Positions 1-8,119 of a stretch of 64,000 nt of DNA are shown piece after piece. A program made the position numbers and the translations under genes. The stretch is from contig NZ_JAVRHX010000001.1 of assembly GCF_031846345.1 (NCBI RefSeq), forward strand, positions 682,001 to 746,000, written 5' to 3'. A model generated the notes under the pieces. It did no database searches. It was not told the DNA's origin and worked only from the letters and a program-made list of their open reading frames with translations. The stretch is from Glaciecola petra. GTDB taxonomy: Bacteria > Pseudomonadota > Gammaproteobacteria > Enterobacterales > Alteromonadaceae. Every line of letters starts with the position of its first letter. The first letter of the stretch is position 1.

Positions 1-2202
1 AGTAAGTCTGCTTTCCATGAGGCTTTAGATTTACACCAAGACAGTAAATCTAACACCTCGATGTTAAATGCTGTGCGCGATGACAGAAGACAGGACGCTA
101 GCGCTGACACCAACGCCTCATTCGAACAAAGCGAAATGTCGCTGCGTAATACAAAAAATACGCAAGAGGCTACCGAACAAATATCACCTAACAATAAAAA
201 TGAAAAAACCGGCAAGGTCGAAAGGGGGCAAACGTCTTCAAATGATAAAGCTGAAACCTTAGACGCAACTAATATTGATCAAGATAAAAAGAATAGTGAA
301 CAAGAAATCAAAAGTTCAAAAATAGAATTAGCCAGACAAGGGCAACAAGAGGTTGCGCAAGACCAAACAAATAAAGACAAACAACAAAAAGCAGAATTTG
401 ATTTTATCAGTTATGTGAGCAAAGTAGCTGAATTTGAATCAGGAAGGGATATTTCTGACGCTAAAGAGTTTAATAATATAGATGACAAAAGCGTTTCTGC
501 CAATGCAATAAAGATTTTTGACGATTTACTAGTGGTTTCTCAACAAGCCAGTCTAGACGCATCAGAGCAGAATCAAGTTCAGCTAGAAATAAGCTTAGTG
601 GAACTTCAATTATTGCAGGGTTTACAAGCAGGTACCGCAGAAGCTAACCAAGCCACTCAAGTAGAATTATCTGTTGTGGATGAAGATAAAGTGAAGGCCT
701 TAATATCATCGATGTTATTGCAATTGCAAAAAGATAGCATGGGTACAGTTGAGGGTGAATTGCAAAACAACACAAAAATAGCATCACAAACGTTTAAAGA
801 AATGATTGACTTAGACAAGACATTAATGGAACAAATAATGGGGGCTAAAGCCGTTGAAGCTAATGGCAAGGCCATTCTCGCAAGTGATAATGAGCTAAAT
901 GCGCAAGGTATTGCCCAAATTAATGTGCAAGCTAATACAACACAAAACAATACAGAAAGCTTAATAACATCAAACGTGATAACTGACGAAACGATAGTAA
1001 ATGATAAAACTTTAGCCGCGTTACCTCGCAATGAAACACTTAATAAAAGCAAGGCTGAGGCAATAGCAGCAACATTCGATATTGAAAATACTGAATTGAA
1101 AAAGGGAACAGTCATTACTCAAGGTTTGGATGCTGAATTAGCTCTCTCAAATCAGGACGAAATAGATGACAATGTACTTTCAAAAATGTCACAAAGGTCT
1201 ACTGAACTTGCTAATAAAACTGCAGAGCAAAATAAAGTAATCATTTCAGTAGAAAATACTAAGGCACCCTTGAACAATATACTCGCGCTTGAAGAGGATA
1301 AGTTGCAAGCAACACTTGCTAACTTAAAAGAGCGACTAGAAAACACTGCGCAAGCATTAAAAACGCCTGAAAAAGGCAATGAATTTATTGCGGCATTACA
1401 AGCGGGCGTTAAAGAATTTAAGCAACAGTTGGGGCAAGGAAGAGAACCCGGCATAGATTTAAATGCACTGGCCGAGAAAGCCTTATCAAGTGCAGCGATA
1501 GAAAGTGATCAAGCTATTAAGTTAAAGGTAGAAGAAGCAGTTAAACAAGTTAATGCCGTACTAAATTTGGCGAATGCTATAAATAGCACAAGTGCTCAAT
1601 TACAGGCTTCTGTACAAAATGTAAGCAACAACGACATTGCTGGCAATATTTCTCAAGTAGAAGGAACGAAAATTGCTAATGGGGTAAATATGGCCGCAAA
1701 TACAAATAGTGCGTCATTAAGTCAGCAAGCCGTCATTGACCGGGCTATAAATATATTTAAAGCAGACGGGCAACAACAACTCGCTGAAAAAGTTAGATGG
1801 ATGGTGAACGCCAAAAATGCGACTGCTGAGATTAGATTAGACCCGCCAGACTTAGGTGGTATGCAGATAAAAGTTAATCTAAGTGGTGATAGTGCTCAAG
1901 TTAATTTTTCGGTGCAATCTAATGCCGCAAAAGAAGCTCTCGACCAAGCAGTACCCAGACTAAGAGATATGCTTCAAGAGCAGGGCATTGAACTTGGTGA
2001 ATCATCTGTAGAGCAAGGTAATGATCAACAGCAATTTGCAAGTAATGAACAAGAACAACATGCAAATAGTGATGTCGTTGTGAGACGTCAAGATTTAGCT
2101 AGTGATGAACAGGTAAGTGACAATGAAGTGGCGCTTGAAACGCCAATTATTAATCAAAGAATACATAGCAATGGTATTGCGGGAATTGATTATTACGCGT
2201 GA
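1..2202 (+). CDS. fliK: Flagellar hook-length control protein FliK, 5' end outside window
   Basis: FliK is the secreted ruler that measures hook length and switches the type III export gate (FlhB) from rod/hook to filament substrates. The reading frame is open from base 1, with sense codons before the first ATG at 61, so the true start lies upstream and the gene is cut by the window edge. The first ~560 codons are Gln/Asn/Glu/Lys-rich, low in hydrophobic order and variable, as usual in FliK. The conserved C-terminal Flg_hook domain lies at about 1780-2010, with the motif RLDPPDLGGMQIKV and the later stretch LRDMLQEQGIELGE. A polar Gln-rich tail follows. The next gene is fliL, 79 bases downstream, and the fliK-L-M-N-O-P-Q-R-flhB order supports the call. 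Antisense open frames inside it are shadows. Confidence 0.93.
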   Translation, partial: SKSAFHEALDLHQDSKSNTSMLNAVRDDRRQDASADTNASFEQSEMSLRNTKNTQEATEQISPNNKNEKTGKVERGQTSSNDKAETLDATNIDQDKKNSEQEIKSSKIELARQGQQEVAQDQTNKDKQQKAEFDFISYVSKVAEFESGRDISDAKEFNNIDDKSVSANAIKIFDDLLVVSQQASLDASEQNQVQLEISLVELQLLQGLQAGTAEANQATQVELSVVDEDKVKALISSMLLQLQKDSMGTVEGELQNNTKIASQTFKEMIDLDKTLMEQIMGAKAVEANGKAILASDNELNAQGIAQINVQANTTQNNTESLITSNVITDETIVNDKTLAALPRNETLNKSKAEAIAATFDIENTELKKGTVITQGLDAELALSNQDEIDDNVLSKMSQRSTELANKTAEQNKVIISVENTKAPLNNILALEEDKLQATLANLKERLENTAQALKTPEKGNEFIAALQAGVKEFKQQLGQGREPGIDLNALAEKALSSAAIESDQAIKLKVEEAVKQVNAVLNLANAINSTSAQLQASVQNVSNNDIAGNISQVEGTKIANGVNMAANTNSASLSQQAVIDRAINIFKADGQQQLAEKVRWMVNAKNATAEIRLDPPDLGGMQIKVNLSGDSAQVNFSVQSNAAKEALDQAVPRLRDMLQEQGIELGESSVEQGNDQQQFASNEQEQHANSDVVVRRQDLASDEQVSDNEVALETPIINQRIHSNGIAGIDYYA

Positions 2203-2281
2203 TTTAATGACATAAATTGGCGTCACATAAGCAATTAATGTAAGTAATTAACCAACTTGAATACACCAAAAGGTAAGTGAA

Positions 2282-2797
2282 ATGGCTGAAGAATTAACAA
2301 CAGAAGATGGCGGCAAGAAAAAATCGAAATTGATGTTAATCATTATCGTAGCTGTTGTTTTATTGCTAGGTGGTGGTGGCGGTGCATATTATTTTCTTTT
2401 CATGGGTGATGAGCAAAGTGCAGAAACAGATGACACAGAAGCTAGCGCCGAAATGTCAGAATCGACAGAAAACGAAGGTCGAGCGATTTATGTTGCCATG
2501 CCGCGACCATTTCAGTTTAACGCACCGGGTGCAGCTCGTGAACGATTAGTACAAATCGAAGTACAGTTGATGGTACGAGGTGCGGAAAACGAAGAGCGAG
2601 CGCAACGTCACATTCCAATGATAGAAGGCAATCTTTTACAGGTTTTTAGTGCCGCAAACGCCGACGATTTGGTAACCGAATTGGGTAAAAAAGAGCTCAG
2701 AACAAAATCGACATCACAAGTACGTCAAATACTCAATGAACTAGAAAATAACCCAGTTGTTGAACAAGTATTATTTACAGGATTTGTGATCCAATGA
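2282..2797 (+). CDS. fliL: Flagellar basal body-associated protein FliL
   Basis: FliL is an inner-membrane protein around the stator that supports motor torque. The 171-residue protein has a short Lys-rich cytoplasmic N-terminus, one transmembrane helix at about residues 17-38 (LMLIIIVAVVLLLGGGGGAY), an acidic linker, and a periplasmic FliL domain (about 60-171) ending in the typical VEQVLFTGFVIQ. The Gly-rich end of the membrane helix is common in the family. The ATG follows AAGGTAAGTGA, a plausible ribosome site. It lies between fliK and fliM, 33 bases before fliM, in the same transcription unit. Confidence 0.93.
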   Translation: MAEELTTEDGGKKKSKLMLIIIVAVVLLLGGGGGAYYFLFMGDEQSAETDDTEASAEMSESTENEGRAIYVAMPRPFQFNAPGAARERLVQIEVQLMVRGAENEERAQRHIPMIEGNLLQVFSAANADDLVTELGKKELRTKSTSQVRQILNELENNPVVEQVLFTGFVIQ

Positions 2798-2830
2798 CTA
2801 TAAAGAATATAGCAGGGCATAGGTGATAAA

Positions 2831-3910
2831 GTGAGTGATTTACTTTCACAAGACGAAATAGACGCACTATTGCACGGTGTGGATGATGTTGAAGAAGAAC
2901 AAGTCGAAGAAATTGAAAACGACGGTTCTGCCCTTGAATATGATTTTTCTTCACAAGACCGAATTGTTCGGGGTCGCATGCCTACGCTCGAAATTGTCAA
3001 TGAGCGTTTTGCTAGACATATGCGAGTGAGCTTGTTCAATATGATGCGTCGTTCAGCAGAAGTGTCTATAAATGGTATCCAAATGATTAAATTCGGTGAA
3101 TATGTGCATACGCTTTTTGTTCCTACTAGTCTTAATATGGTGCGCTTTAGACCATTAAAAGGCACAGGATTAATAACCATGGAAGCGCGTTTAGTATTCA
3201 TCATGGTTGACAATTTTTTCGGTGGTGATGGTCGTTATCATGCCAAAATTGAAGGCAGAGAATTTACACCTACCGAACGTCGCATTATTCAAATGCTGTT
3301 AAAGTTAATATTTGAGGATTATAAAGAAGCTTGGGCGCCAGTAATGGATGTGTCTTTTGAATACTTAGATTCAGAAGTTAATCCGGCGATGGCAAATATT
3401 GTGAGTCCAACAGAAGTTGTGGTGATTAGTTCATTTCACATAGAGCTTGATGGCGGTGGAGGAGACTTTCATATTTCCTTACCCTATTCAATGTTAGAGC
3501 CTATTCGAGACATGTTAGATGCTGGCGTACAAAATGATAAAGAGGACACTGACTTCCGTTGGAGTAAAGCCTTGCGCGATGAACTGATGGATGTAAAAGT
3601 TGGATTAACGACACACTTTTTAGATGTTGAACTATCTCTAAGAAAGTTAATGAGTTTCGAAGACGGGGATATTATTCCTATTCAGATGCCAGATAGTGTG
3701 ACCGTTTCTATAGAAGATTTACCTTCATTTAGAGCCAAGTTAGGTAAGTCTAGAGACAACGTTGCTCTTCAGATCAGCGATAAAATTAAAAGACCTTCTT
3801 CAGTTAAGTCAGAATTGCAATTATTTACCAAAGGTGGCGTGATTATTGATAGTGATTCTGAATTATCGGTACTAGAAGAAGATCTCAATAGTGTATTACA
3901 GAGGAAATAA
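2831..3910 (+). CDS. fliM: Flagellar motor switch protein FliM
   Basis: FliM is the C-ring subunit that binds CheY-P and couples chemotaxis to rotation direction. The 359-residue protein begins with the CheY-binding peptide LLSQDEIDALL (residues 4-14), followed by an acidic linker, the CheC-like middle domain (about 45-235) and the C-terminal SpoA domain (about 255-330) that packs with FliN. Length is a little above E. coli FliM (334). The start is GTG, chosen because it gives the canonical MSDLLSQDE N-terminus. fliN begins 3 bases after its stop, implying translational coupling. Confidence 0.96.
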   Translation: MSDLLSQDEIDALLHGVDDVEEEQVEEIENDGSALEYDFSSQDRIVRGRMPTLEIVNERFARHMRVSLFNMMRRSAEVSINGIQMIKFGEYVHTLFVPTSLNMVRFRPLKGTGLITMEARLVFIMVDNFFGGDGRYHAKIEGREFTPTERRIIQMLLKLIFEDYKEAWAPVMDVSFEYLDSEVNPAMANIVSPTEVVVISSFHIELDGGGGDFHISLPYSMLEPIRDMLDAGVQNDKEDTDFRWSKALRDELMDVKVGLTTHFLDVELSLRKLMSFEDGDIIPIQMPDSVTVSIEDLPSFRAKLGKSRDNVALQISDKIKRPSSVKSELQLFTKGGVIIDSDSELSVLEEDLNSVLQRK

Positions 3911-3913
3911 GCG

Positions 3914-4381
3914 ATGAGCCAAGATGATGATAATTTAGATGATTGGGAAGCTGCCATGGCTGAACAATCGGCTGCTGAAGGCGGGGAAGCAGAGGAGTCG
4001 GTTGATCCTGATGATCTCATTGCTGCTGCACAACAGGAAAATGAACCAGAAGATAGCGTCGATGAGGTGCAATCTGCGGGGCTAGATGAATTAACCGAAG
4101 CGCCAATGGCTGCTGGTGAAGATAAAAAGCTAGACACCATCTTAGATATTCCTGTCACCATATCGATGGAAGTCGGCCGAACCAATATTAGTATTCGAAA
4201 TTTACTGCAATTAAACCAGGGCTCAGTGGTTGAATTAGACCGCGTTGCCGGTGAACCTTTAGATGTTTTGGTAAATGGCACGTTGATTGCTCATGGAGAG
4301 GTAGTAGTCATCAACGATAAATTTGGGATTCGGTTAACGGATGTTATTAGTCAGGTCGAAAGAATCAAAAAACTTAAATAA
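3914..4381 (+). CDS. fliN: Flagellar motor switch protein FliN
   Basis: FliN forms the base of the C-ring and helps dock export substrates. The 155-residue protein has an acidic, Ala/Glu-rich N-terminal extension (about 1-75) and a C-terminal SpoA domain (about 76-152) with the family signatures LDIPVTISMEVGRT, LLQLNQGSVVELDR and HGEVVVINDKFGIRLTD. The acidic extension makes it longer than enteric FliN. It follows fliM by 3 bases. Its stop is followed at once by a perfect hairpin (4388-4411) that lies inside the possible start region of fliO. Confidence 0.95.
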   Translation: MSQDDDNLDDWEAAMAEQSAAEGGEAEESVDPDDLIAAAQQENEPEDSVDEVQSAGLDELTEAPMAAGEDKKLDTILDIPVTISMEVGRTNISIRNLLQLNQGSVVELDRVAGEPLDVLVNGTLIAHGEVVVINDKFGIRLTDVISQVERIKKLK

Positions 4382-4895
4382 AAAAATCCCGTCAAACCCA
4401 TGTTTGACGGGTATTTCAAAGCTACTTCTATTAATCTTCATTACACTTCAATCAAGTTTTTTAAGCGCACAACAAGACACAAGTGATATCACCTCTCCGA
4501 GTAACATTATGTCGGTGTTTTTGTCACTTCTAGTTGTAATCGCCATTATTTTTGCTTTTGCATTTGTCATGCGTCGATTTAATGTCACTCAAGCAGGAAA
4601 CGGACAGATGAAAGTGGTTGCTAGCTTAATGGCTGGCAATAAAGAAAAAGTAATGGTTATCGAAGTAGGTGACGAACAACACCTTTTAGGCATTACATCA
4701 CAAAACATTAATCATTTAGCAAAACTTGAAACACCCCTACAAACGAAAGCTAGCAGTACGAATAAGTCAATTGACTTAGCAGACAATAATTCTTCTACTC
4801 AATTGAATTTTCAGCAAAAATTGGTGCAAGCAATGGCTGATGGACTTTCTGGTAAAGGAATTAGTAAAAATAATACGGGTGATAAACATGCTTAA
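4341..4895 (+). CDS. fliO: Flagellar biosynthetic protein FliO
   Basis: FliO helps assemble or stabilise the FliP ring of the flagellar export gate. The protein has a hydrophobic signal-like segment (LLLLIFITLQSSFLSA), a second membrane helix (VFLSLLVVIAIIFAFAFVMRRF) and a basic/soluble C-terminal domain with VASLMAGNKEKVMVIEVGDEQHLLGIT, typical of FliO. The start is uncertain. ATG 4341 overlaps fliN by 41 bases and gives 184 residues. An in-frame TTG at 4404, inside the hairpin, would give a cleaner N-terminus (MTGISKLLLLIF) directly before the hydrophobic stretch. The stop overlaps the fliP start. Confidence 0.88.
   Translation: MLLVRSKESKNLNKKIPSNPCLTGISKLLLLIFITLQSSFLSAQQDTSDITSPSNIMSVFLSLLVVIAIIFAFAFVMRRFNVTQAGNGQMKVVASLMAGNKEKVMVIEVGDEQHLLGITSQNINHLAKLETPLQTKASSTNKSIDLADNNSSTQLNFQQKLVQAMADGLSGKGISKNNTGDKHA
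4388..4411 (-). terminator. Perfect hairpin at the fliN/fliO junction, terminator-like on the minus strand
   Basis: A 10-bp perfect stem (CCCGTCAAAC with GTTTGACGGG) closes a 4-base loop. On the + strand the bases after the stem (TATTTC) are not a good T-tract. On the minus strand the stem is followed by ATTTTTTTATTT, which is a good intrinsic terminator. It is placed inside an operon read on the + strand, so it may stop antisense transcripts or act as an RNA structure controlling fliO translation. Which role holds is inference. Confidence 0.5.
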
Positions 4896-5637
4896 AGGAT
4901 TCTTTGCGTTTATATTGATTACTTTTGCTTCAACCGCCTTTGCACAACAAACAGGTATCGAAGCCGTTACAGTAACAACAAATCCCGACGGCAGCCAAGA
5001 ATACTCAATGACTCTACAAGCGCTCTTTATTATGACTGCTTTGAGTCTAATTCCTGCGGCCGTAATGATGATGACTTCGTTTACTCGAATCATCGTTGTA
5101 TTGTCTATTCTCCGCCAAGCTATTGGTTTACAGCAGTCGCCTTCAAATCAAATTCTTATTGGTGTTAGTTTGTTTTTATCGATGTTTATTATGGCCCCGG
5201 TATTTGAAAAAATTAACGAACAGGCATTGCAGCCATACTTAAATGAAGAAATGACATCCATAGACGCCTTTAACAAAGCAAAAGAACCAATGCGCGATTT
5301 TATGCTAAGTCAAACTCGTATGACTGATTTAGAGACATTTGTTCGCATTGGTGGTTACGAAGGCCAATTCGATTCTCCAGAGCAAGTGCCATTAACAGTA
5401 CTTATCCCAGCCTTTGTCACGAGCGAGCTAAAAACTGCGTTTCAAATTGGGTTTATGTTGTTTATTCCATTTTTGATATTAGATTTAGTAGTGGCTTCCG
5501 TTTTAATGGCAATGGGTATGATGATGTTGTCACCCATGATTGTTTCTTTACCGTTTAAATTAATGTTATTTGTGCTGGTAGACGGCTGGAATTTGATTTT
5601 TGGTACGCTGGCAAATAGTTTCGGGATGGGAGTTTGA
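4888..5637 (+). CDS. fliP: Flagellar export gate protein FliP
   Basis: FliP is the core subunit of the FliPQR export pore in the inner membrane. I start it at ATG 4888 (249 residues) because this gives a cleavable signal peptide, MLKGFFAFILITFASTAFA, as in known FliP. Further upstream codons would add a polar extension. Signatures include MTSFTRIIVVLSILRQAIG, SPSNQILIGVSLFLSMF and the C-terminal VLVDGWNLIFGTLANSF, with about four membrane helices. It overlaps fliO by 8 bases and fliQ follows at once. Confidence 0.95.
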   Translation: MLKGFFAFILITFASTAFAQQTGIEAVTVTTNPDGSQEYSMTLQALFIMTALSLIPAAVMMMTSFTRIIVVLSILRQAIGLQQSPSNQILIGVSLFLSMFIMAPVFEKINEQALQPYLNEEMTSIDAFNKAKEPMRDFMLSQTRMTDLETFVRIGGYEGQFDSPEQVPLTVLIPAFVTSELKTAFQIGFMLFIPFLILDLVVASVLMAMGMMMLSPMIVSLPFKLMLFVLVDGWNLIFGTLANSFGMGV

Positions 5638-5638
5638 C

Positions 5639-5908
5639 ATGAGTCCAGAATCATTCGTAGAAATATTGCGTGATGCAATGTTTATGATCATATTAATTGT
5701 TACAGCAATTATCTTACCTGGACTGTTAATTGGGTTAGTTGTAGCAGTATTTCAAGCGGCTACCTCCATAAACGAACAAACAATGAGTTTTTTACCGCGC
5801 CTTATCGTTACCTTGTTGGCAATGAGTTGGTTGGGCAGTTGGATGGTCAAAAAACTTATGGATTATACCTTTGAGTTAGTCAACAGCATTCCGACAATCG
5901 TCGGTTAA
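5639..5908 (+). CDS. fliQ: Flagellar export gate protein FliQ
   Basis: FliQ is the small two-helix subunit of the FliPQR export gate. From ATG 5639 the protein is 89 residues, the standard family length, with helices at about 12-37 and 52-75 and the conserved AVFQAATSINEQTMSFLPR loop. The ATG lies one base after the fliP stop, indicating coupling. An upstream extension of the frame inside fliP is rejected because it exceeds family length and lacks a ribosome site. Confidence 0.95.
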   Translation: MSPESFVEILRDAMFMIILIVTAIILPGLLIGLVVAVFQAATSINEQTMSFLPRLIVTLLAMSWLGSWMVKKLMDYTFELVNSIPTIVG

Positions 5909-5926
5909 CGGACGTAACATAAAAAC

Positions 5927-6703
5927 ATGGACTTGCTAAGCAGCACAATAACCAATTTGATCAGTGATTATATGCTCGCGTTTATGCGATTTTCGGGCAT
6001 GTTTATCGCCATGGTTGGCATTAGTGCCCGCACTATTCCCCCGGTGATTAGGAACTTGCTTGCGATTTTGTTGACTGCCATGATTGTTCCTATGATACCT
6101 CCTGTTCCAATGACCGAATTAGTCTCGCTCGGGGCAATGCTTGAGGTGATAAAGCAACTCATTATTGGCATTGCAATTGGGTTTATTTCGATGATGGTCA
6201 TTAATACCTTTGTGCTAGCTGGGCAAATTATAGCAATGCAGACAGGTCTTGGTTTTGCTTCTATTGTCGATCCTGTGAATGGTATAAATGTTCCCGCAGT
6301 TGGTCAATTTTACTTGATTCTGGCGACCTTGCTTTTTTGGGCTTTTAATGGCCATTTATTCATGATTGAGCTACTCGTAGTCAGCTTTGAAGCATTTCCT
6401 ATTACCGGCCCTTGGTGGACTGGAGAACAGTTTAAAGAAATTGCTCACTGGGCAGGTTGGATGTTTGTGTCAGCAGTGACGATTGCTTTAGCACCTATAG
6501 TGAGTCTATTAATAGTTAATTTGGCCTTTGGGGTAATGACAAAAGCATCACCACAATTGAATATATTCAGTATTGGATTTTCTATTGCTCAAATTATGGG
6601 TTTGACCATTATATGGATGACCTTGTCGAATCAAGCACTGCATTTTGAGCAGCAGTGGACTCGAGCACAAGGACTAATGTGCGAATTATTAAAAAGTTGC
6701 TAG
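5927..6703 (+). CDS. fliR: Flagellar export gate protein FliR
   Basis: FliR is the third membrane subunit of the FliPQR gate and contacts FlhB. The 258-residue protein has about six membrane helices. Typical FliR segments include FMRFSGMFIAMVGISART near the N-terminus and TGLGFASIVDPVNGINVPAVGQF in the middle. It follows fliQ by 18 bases, and flhB follows after about 80 bases. Confidence 0.95.
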   Translation: MDLLSSTITNLISDYMLAFMRFSGMFIAMVGISARTIPPVIRNLLAILLTAMIVPMIPPVPMTELVSLGAMLEVIKQLIIGIAIGFISMMVINTFVLAGQIIAMQTGLGFASIVDPVNGINVPAVGQFYLILATLLFWAFNGHLFMIELLVVSFEAFPITGPWWTGEQFKEIAHWAGWMFVSAVTIALAPIVSLLIVNLAFGVMTKASPQLNIFSIGFSIAQIMGLTIIWMTLSNQALHFEQQWTRAQGLMCELLKSC

Positions 6704-6787
6704 CGATGCTGAGTCAGAATGAGAATAACTTAGCACAATACAAACTCACATTATTTTATATGTGCAACAATCGATTTGGGCAGAATG

Positions 6788-7921
6788 ATGGCTGAACAAG
6801 ATGATTCGTTTGAAAAAACGGAAGAACCCACCCCCAAAAAACTCGAAGACGCACGAAAAAAGGGGCAGATAGTACGTTCTAAAGAATTAACAACTACTTT
6901 GTTGTTGTTGTTCAGTGCTTTTGCATTAATTTCAGTTGGACAGTATATTGCTAGCGCCATGTTTGGTATTACCCAACGCTCTTTTATGTTGTCGCGCGAT
7001 GAAACTTACGACATAAAACACATGTTTCAGATTTTAGAAATGGCGGTGCTTGAAAGCGCATGGCCATTAATTGGATTTATCGTCATTGCGATGATTGGTG
7101 GTATTTACGGCAGTGTCGCAATGGGAGGCTATAATTTCACTTGGTCGTCAGCAGCACCAAAAGCCAATAGAGTAAGTCCTATGAAGGGATTTAAAAGAAT
7201 GTTTGGCTTAGAAGCTTTAGTTGAATTGCTAAAAGGTATAGGGAAAGTATTAGTTATTTCTGGCATGGCTTATTTTGCCTTAATTATTTTTAAAGACGAG
7301 GCCTTACATCTTGACGTTGAACTTTACCCACTAAATATTTTCCATGCTTTGGATATGCTCGAATGGGCCTTTTTGTTATTGGTCGTTGGAATGGTGCCGA
7401 TTGCGCTCATAGATGTTCCGTTTCAAAATCATAAACACAATAAAGAAATGAAAATGACGCTGCAAGAAGTAAAAGATGAACGGAAAAATGCAGAAGGCGA
7501 TCCGATGGTCAAAAGCAGGGTAAGACGCATTCAATATCAAGCCGCAGCAAATCGTATGATGCAAGAAGTGCCTGATGCTGACGTTATTGTGACTAACCCA
7601 ACACACTTTTCGGTTGCTATAAAATATGATCAGGATGGTGATCGTGCACCGGTTATGGTTGCCAAAGGTGCTGACCAATTAGCGTTGCACATTCGTAAAA
7701 TCGGACAAGCACACGATGTTCCAATTGTTCAATCTCCGGCTTTGGCACGGGCAATTTATTATTCAACCGAAGCAGACCACGAAATCCCTCAAAAACTCTT
7801 TATGGCAGTTGCCCAAGTCCTTGCTTATGTTTATCAATTAAAAGCATATAAAAAAGGTAAAGCTAAACGTCCTAAAGCACTTAAAAAAGATTTACCAATA
7901 CCACCAGAGCTAAGGCGATAA
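6788..7921 (+). CDS. flhB: Flagellar export specificity switch protein FlhB
   Basis: FlhB is the export-gate protein that self-cleaves to switch substrate class once FliK reports full hook length. The N-terminus (MAEQDDSFEKTEEPTPKKL) and four membrane helices are followed by a basic linker and the cytoplasmic domain with the autocleavage motif NPTH, Asn270-Pro271 (numbering from ATG 6788; 377 residues). ATG 6788 is preferred over ATG 6785 and TTG 6776 because family members begin MAE. None of the three has a strong ribosome site. About 200 bases follow before flhA, containing the sigma-54 promoter. Confidence 0.95.
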   Translation: MAEQDDSFEKTEEPTPKKLEDARKKGQIVRSKELTTTLLLLFSAFALISVGQYIASAMFGITQRSFMLSRDETYDIKHMFQILEMAVLESAWPLIGFIVIAMIGGIYGSVAMGGYNFTWSSAAPKANRVSPMKGFKRMFGLEALVELLKGIGKVLVISGMAYFALIIFKDEALHLDVELYPLNIFHALDMLEWAFLLLVVGMVPIALIDVPFQNHKHNKEMKMTLQEVKDERKNAEGDPMVKSRVRRIQYQAAANRMMQEVPDADVIVTNPTHFSVAIKYDQDGDRAPVMVAKGADQLALHIRKIGQAHDVPIVQSPALARAIYYSTEADHEIPQKLFMAVAQVLAYVYQLKAYKKGKAKRPKALKKDLPIPPELRR

Positions 7922-8060
7922 TAAGTACCCTCTTTATTACCGCAACACAACTATTCCAATACGCTTTCGCGGGAATAACACAAGTGATCGTGGGAGTGAG
8001 GCAAGAGTTTGCAGGGATAGTTTAGGCGATAAAACTAATTAAATTGATATTTTTGTTAAG

Positions 8061-8077
8061 TTGGCACGAGAGTTGTA
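8061..8077 (+). promoter_or_regulatory. Sigma-54 (RpoN) promoter for the flhA-flhF-flhG-fliA-che operon
   Basis: TTGGCACG-AGAG-TTGT matches the -24/-12 consensus TGGCAC-N5-TTGC at 15 of 16 informative or spacer positions, with the correct N5 spacing. It lies 43 bases upstream of the flhA start, in an intergenic region between flhB and flhA. In Vibrio and Pseudomonas the corresponding flagellar genes are class II genes driven by RpoN with FlrA/FleQ, so the location fits. Confidence 0.8.
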
Positions 8078-8119
8078 GTACCCACTTTAAATATTAATAA
8101 TTAGTCAAGAATTTGGTGT

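Noticed and set aside
657..1454. Two antisense open frames of about 100-150 codons inside fliK
   Set aside because: Their sequence mirrors the Gln/Asn/Glu codons of fliK; no ribosome sites or family features.
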